Assembly: GCF_900106535.1 (NCBI RefSeq)
Contig: NZ_FNOH01000004.1
Location: forward strand, 248,001 to 312,000
DNA: 64,000 bases
Origin: Myxococcus xanthus
GTDB lineage: Bacteria; Myxococcota; Myxococcia; Myxococcales; Myxococcaceae
Direction of reading: 5' to 3'
Under the pieces are notes generated by a model. The model made no database searches. It was not told the DNA's origin and worked only from the letters and a program-made list of their open reading frames with translations. This document shows positions 60,717 to 64,000 of the stretch, in pieces. The stretch's first letter is position 1. Each line of letters starts with the position of its first letter. The position numbers were made by a program, and so were the translations under genes.

Positions 60717-62549
60717 TCAACGCGAAGCCTCCTGCTCCGCGCGCAAGGACAGGCGTCCCTTGAGCCGGCCCCCGCCCTCCACCGGGCTGAAGTCGAGGAA
60801 GCCCGAGTCCAGCGGCGTAATCCGATCCAGCAGCGCCCCCGAAAGCGCCTTCGTCGCCCCGAGCAGCATATTGGGCACTCCGGGCACCTTCTCCGCCGCG
60901 CGCAGGTCCGCGCGCAGCCGGCCCAGGTCCACCATCACCGACACATGGCCCGAGCTGAAGGCCTCACCACCGAAGCGCTCCCGCAGCTCGGCGCCCACGT
61001 CTCCGCGAGGACGGCCCTGCAGCAGCTCCCCCGCCAGCAGGCTGGCGCGCTCGGGCGTGATGCGCAGCTCCACCGGATGCTCCCGAATCCGCGTCCGGAA
61101 GAGCGTGCCATTCGCCTCCTGCTGCGTCGTGTAGCGCAGCACGGAGTCCTCCAGTTGCTTCTGCACGAGCGCCCGCACGGGCTCCGACTCCATCAGCCCC
61201 GCTTCGAATACGATGGAGCCCTTGATGTCGGGCCGCTTGTTCCGGATGAAGTTGCGGAAGAAGGCCGGGATGTCGAAGTACGCGCGCAGCACCACGTCGC
61301 CGCGCAGCGCCTTGAGCAACGCCTCCACATCCAGTCCTTCACGACGCCAGGACGCCACCATGCGCTCGCGGCGCTCGGAGCCCGGCGCACCGAACGCCAG
61401 CCGAGCCAGCTCCTCGGGCGGCACGGAAATCTGCGCCGCGGCGATGGGCCCCAGTTCCGCGTCTTTCAGCAACGCCGACGCGGGCGCGCGGGCGCCCTGG
61501 AACAACGGTGTCGAGGAGGACAGGAAGCCATCCAGGTCCATCCGCTCCGGCTTCACCGCCAGCGACGCGGCGAAGCCCCGAATCGGCTGGGTGCCTTCTT
61601 CATCAGGCGCCACTCCGGGCTGCAGCCCGGAGAAGAGATACACGCTGCCGCTCGCCACCTTCCCTCGAAGCTCGGTCAGGAGCACGTCCTCGGAGATGCC
61701 CGGCCCCGTGAGGCTTCGCACCGCCTGGCGGGCCACTTCCGCGTCGGGAATGGCCAGCACCTGCGCCTGCTGAGACTCGCCCTCGTCGGGCTCCTCCAGC
61801 CCCTCCGGTACGGCGAGATAGAGGTAGCCTCGGTCCTCGAAGAGCAACATCGGGGGCCCGCCTGACGCGGGCTCCACGGTGGCGGAGCCGTCCGGCTGCG
61901 GCATCACGCCGTGCCCCGCCCGCTCCAGCTCATCGGCAACGGCCTTCAGGGCCGCCTCTGGCTCCGTGATGCCCAGCAGCGTCACGACGCCGTCGAACTC
62001 CGGGAGCAGGAAGAAGCCGAAGCCCTCGTCGGGGTCCACGACCGAGCCGGTGCCGTTCTCCAGGTCCGCGAAGAGCAGCGGCAGCAGCGGAGATGACTCC
62101 ACGGCCCGCCGCGCATTCTCCGGCCCCACGAGCCGCGCGTAGAAGTCCATCAGCGGCTCCACGTGGCCGCGCAGCTCGGGCAGCCACATGACGGTGCGCG
62201 CGCTGGAGGGCACCGCGCGCAGCACGGGCCGAGGCACCACCGTCAACTGGACGCGGCCAACCTCCGCGCCCTCGTGCAGGGCGCGCACGGTATAGGCGCC
62301 TGCCCGAGTGAACGCGTGAGACACCCACGGCGCCGTCTGGGCGTCGCTGCCGTCACCGAAGTCCCAGGTGACGGCGGTGGCGTCCTCGCGCTGCGAGCCG
62401 AGGTCGACCGGCACGCCCGCTTCCACCGTCCGGTCCTGCCCCAGGTCCGGCCGCACCGCGCGACGGCAGCCGGAGGCCCAGGGGCCCACGGCGACCGTCA
62501 ACAGGAGGAGCGCGACAAGAGACCCAGGGCGGCGCGGAATGAGCGGCAT
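60717..62549 (-). CDS. Lipoprotein with PKD domain, function unknown
   Basis: The 610-residue protein has a signal peptide ending in WASGC (lipobox, Cys28), a PKD module (about 35-105, VTWDFGDGSDAQ and AGAYTVRA) and a long C-terminal region of about 500 residues. The latter has repeated alpha/beta patterns (FADLENGTGSVVDPDEGFGFFLLPEFDG and later GEAFSSGHVSVMVDLG) that I cannot place; it resembles bacterial DUF3352-type proteins only loosely. It lies 8 bases after the outer-membrane protein gene, which suggests joint work at the envelope. MoaD-MoaE follows closely. Confidence 0.75.
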   Translation of the reverse strand: MPLIPRRPGSLVALLLLTVAVGPWASGCRRAVRPDLGQDRTVEAGVPVDLGSQREDATAVTWDFGDGSDAQTAPWVSHAFTRAGAYTVRALHEGAEVGRVQLTVVPRPVLRAVPSSARTVMWLPELRGHVEPLMDFYARLVGPENARRAVESSPLLPLLFADLENGTGSVVDPDEGFGFFLLPEFDGVVTLLGITEPEAALKAVADELERAGHGVMPQPDGSATVEPASGGPPMLLFEDRGYLYLAVPEGLEEPDEGESQQAQVLAIPDAEVARQAVRSLTGPGISEDVLLTELRGKVASGSVYLFSGLQPGVAPDEEGTQPIRGFAASLAVKPERMDLDGFLSSSTPLFQGARAPASALLKDAELGPIAAAQISVPPEELARLAFGAPGSERRERMVASWRREGLDVEALLKALRGDVVLRAYFDIPAFFRNFIRNKRPDIKGSIVFEAGLMESEPVRALVQKQLEDSVLRYTTQQEANGTLFRTRIREHPVELRITPERASLLAGELLQGRPRGDVGAELRERFGGEAFSSGHVSVMVDLGRLRADLRAAEKVPGVPNMLLGATKALSGALLDRITPLDSGFLDFSPVEGGGRLKGRLSLRAEQEASR

Positions 62550-62556
62550 GAGCCGC

Positions 62557-63285
62557 TTAGTAGTCCAGCGCCAGTCCGAACATCCAGCGCCGGTTCGACA
62601 GGTTCAGCCCCGGCCCGCCGAAGTTGTCCACATCCGCATAGGTGTACTCGGCGAAGATGTAGCTGTGGTTGACGCCCAGGTCGGAGTCGAAGTCGCGCGC
62701 GAAGCGCGGTTCCAACACGTCCAGCAAGAAGGCCACGCCACCCGTTGCGCCCCAGCCCCACTTGCCGCCCGAACCCCGGTTGCCCCCCACAGCCTCAGTG
62801 CCCGTGCCCTTGAGGATCCACCAAGGCGTGTAGATGAGCCCCAGCTTGCCGTAAGGCACCAGCGGGATGCCCCACTCGAAGGCGGCGTAGTCGAACTTGT
62901 AGAATGCGTTGAGGCTCAGGGGAATCAGACGCAGCGCAGTACGCTCCGCGGCGTCCGCACCGGAGGCCAGCTTCGCCGTTCCGTACTTCTCGCCGTAACC
63001 CGCAGAGAAGCCCACGCCCGCCGTACCCACGCCCTGGTAGAAGTATCGCTGGAGTTCCACCTCGAACGTCAGCAGCGACTCGCCGCCAAAGTAGTCCTCG
63101 TACGGCGTGCCAGTGAGGCCGGACTCTTCGTCGATGAGGGGCTTGTAGCCACCCAAGCGGAATTGAATGCCGCCCGAACGTGGCGAGCGCAGCGAGACTT
63201 CCTCCTCCACCACTACCGTGTCCTGCCCCCAGGCGGGCAGCGTGGCGAGCAGCGCCACGACTCCCAGGGCCGATGCCCGACTCAT
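62557..63285 (-). CDS. Outer-membrane beta-barrel protein (MXAN_2562-like)
   Basis: The 242-residue protein has a signal peptide ending at AWGQ near residue 20, then strands alternating aromatic and small residues (FRLGGYKPLID, VGFSAGYGEKYG, GKLGLIYTPWW) and a final FGLALDY, as in small outer-membrane barrels. It matches my memory of the MXAN_2562 family, which in Myxococcus lies beside a MYXO-CTERM protein (MXAN_2561), as here. Start is the ATG at 63285 behind AGGAGG. It overlaps the MYXO-CTERM gene by ATGA and precedes the PKD lipoprotein gene. Confidence 0.8.
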   Translation of the reverse strand: MSRASALGVVALLATLPAWGQDTVVVEEEVSLRSPRSGGIQFRLGGYKPLIDEESGLTGTPYEDYFGGESLLTFEVELQRYFYQGVGTAGVGFSAGYGEKYGTAKLASGADAAERTALRLIPLSLNAFYKFDYAAFEWGIPLVPYGKLGLIYTPWWILKGTGTEAVGGNRGSGGKWGWGATGGVAFLLDVLEPRFARDFDSDLGVNHSYIFAEYTYADVDNFGGPGLNLSNRRWMFGLALDY

Positions 63286-64000
63286 GACCGCTTCCTCCTC
63301 GACGACAGCCAGACTCCGAGGGACGCCAGCATCGCGCATCCCGTGATGCCACCACCCGCCGCGGCGCAGCCACCTGTCTCCGCGCCGCCGGCTCCGAGGT
63401 ACCCTTGGTAGAAGCCGTTGCTCGCAACAGGCGTCCCTGTCGCCGCGGGCGAAGGTTCGCTTTGGTTCCCCGCCCTGTCGATGGCAATCGCCTGGACGGC
63501 ATACTCGACGCCGTTCTCGAGCCCTTGATCCATGCGGAAGACCGCGTTCGACGAAACCTGCCGCTTCTTCGAAATCACTTCACCCGCGCCCACACCACCG
63601 TCCTCGCCCGGAACGGACTGAAGGACCTGCACTTCCATGGACACCGCATCGCTCGGCACCTTGACAGAGACACTCAGCGCGGCGTCCAGCCCCGTGACGC
63701 TCGGGGTCTCCGGCACCGCAGGGGGCTCCGGGTCATAGATGAAGCTGATGGAGGGCGTCCCAACCGAAACGAACGAGTCGTCGCAACCGCCCAAAGTCCC
63801 CAGCCGCTTGGTCGTGGCGCAGAGCCGGAACGTCTTGGTTGACGTCTGTGACTCGCACTTGGCGCCGTCCGCCACCAGCGCGTCGGACGCGTTGAAGGTC
63901 ACCGTCCCCGTCAGCCGAGTATCATTTACCGGGATATCAGCGAGAGACAGGTCGCCCGCCCCTGGCGTCCCCGTGCAACTCGATTCGTTCGAGAGCCAGA
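63282..64000 (-). CDS. MYXO-CTERM-anchored surface protein (5' end outside window)
   Basis: The frame is open to the right edge, so the N-terminus is missing; about 239 C-terminal residues are visible. They contain a fibronectin III-like domain (about PSVTGLDAALSVSVKVP to QAIAIDRAGNQSEPSP). After a short linker come TGGCAA, a hydrophobic segment and the basic end SSRRKRS, which is a MYXO-CTERM sorting signal. It resembles the MXAN_2561 family as I recall it. It is translationally coupled to the barrel gene by the ATGA overlap at 63282-63285. The frame has no plausible start near 63902 other than an internal GTG. Confidence 0.82.
   Translation of the reverse strand, partial: WLSNESSCTGTPGAGDLSLADIPVNDTRLTGTVTFNASDALVADGAKCESQTSTKTFRLCATTKRLGTLGGCDDSFVSVGTPSISFIYDPEPPAVPETPSVTGLDAALSVSVKVPSDAVSMEVQVLQSVPGEDGGVGAGEVISKKRQVSSNAVFRMDQGLENGVEYAVQAIAIDRAGNQSEPSPAATGTPVASNGFYQGYLGAGGAETGGCAAAGGGITGCAMLASLGVWLSSRRKRS

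Noticed and set aside
60709..60720. TTG start for the MoaD-MoaE fusion
   Set aside because: It overlaps the stop of the upstream gene without a ribosome site. The ATG at 60708 has GGGGG in front.

Overview
The window is high-GC (about two thirds or more G+C), has gene-dense packing with frequent 4-base ATGA-type overlaps, GTG and TTG starts, many lipoproteins, eukaryote-like Ser/Thr kinases with HRD/DFG motifs, and MYXO-CTERM style C-terminal anchors. Together these point to a myxobacterium, most likely Myxococcus or a close relative. It reads as chromosomal core DNA. I see no insertion sequence, prophage, CRISPR array, tRNA or rRNA.

Layout. 1-9521: a truncated surface lipoprotein (choice-of-anchor repeats plus VWA), uvrA with a possible SOS box, and two convergent POT peptide transporters separated by two related hairpins. 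9679-15787: a tightly coupled three-gene signalling operon (pseudo-receiver/PilZ/acetyltransferase-like protein, methyltransferase, HK-REC-HK hybrid kinase). 16142-22892: nadA, a zinc-ribbon protein, a methyltransferase, a Cys-rich exported metallothionein-like protein, a polytopic membrane protein, a protein of unknown function and a SprT-like protein. 23016-35665: two transmembrane Ser/Thr kinases flank lipoproteins, a glycerophosphodiesterase, a deoxynucleoside kinase, a thioesterase, an A-type Fe-S protein and a rhodanese-E1 fusion followed by a free rhodanese.

35698-43620 is the most interesting stretch. A porin O/P-like barrel is followed by a VTC-type polyphosphate polymerase-like protein, a thymidylate-kinase-like protein fused to a long helical repeat, a DUF4956 membrane protein and a lipoprotein, then a secreted MYXO-CTERM purple-acid-type phosphatase. 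I infer a phosphate or polyphosphate handling locus; this is not demonstrated.

43752-64000: RNA methyltransferase, M61 peptidase, a B-box/TPR membrane protein, RNase HII with an altered GRG motif, a histidine phosphatase, an alpha-oxoamine synthase, acetyl-CoA synthetase, a Nudix hydrolase, a site-2 protease with a long low-complexity tail, a CmlA/FloR-like efflux pump, a MoaD-MoaE fusion, and an operon of a PKD lipoprotein, an outer-membrane barrel and a MYXO-CTERM protein that runs off the right edge. The rhodanese-E1 protein at 31850 could serve the MoaD-MoaE fusion.
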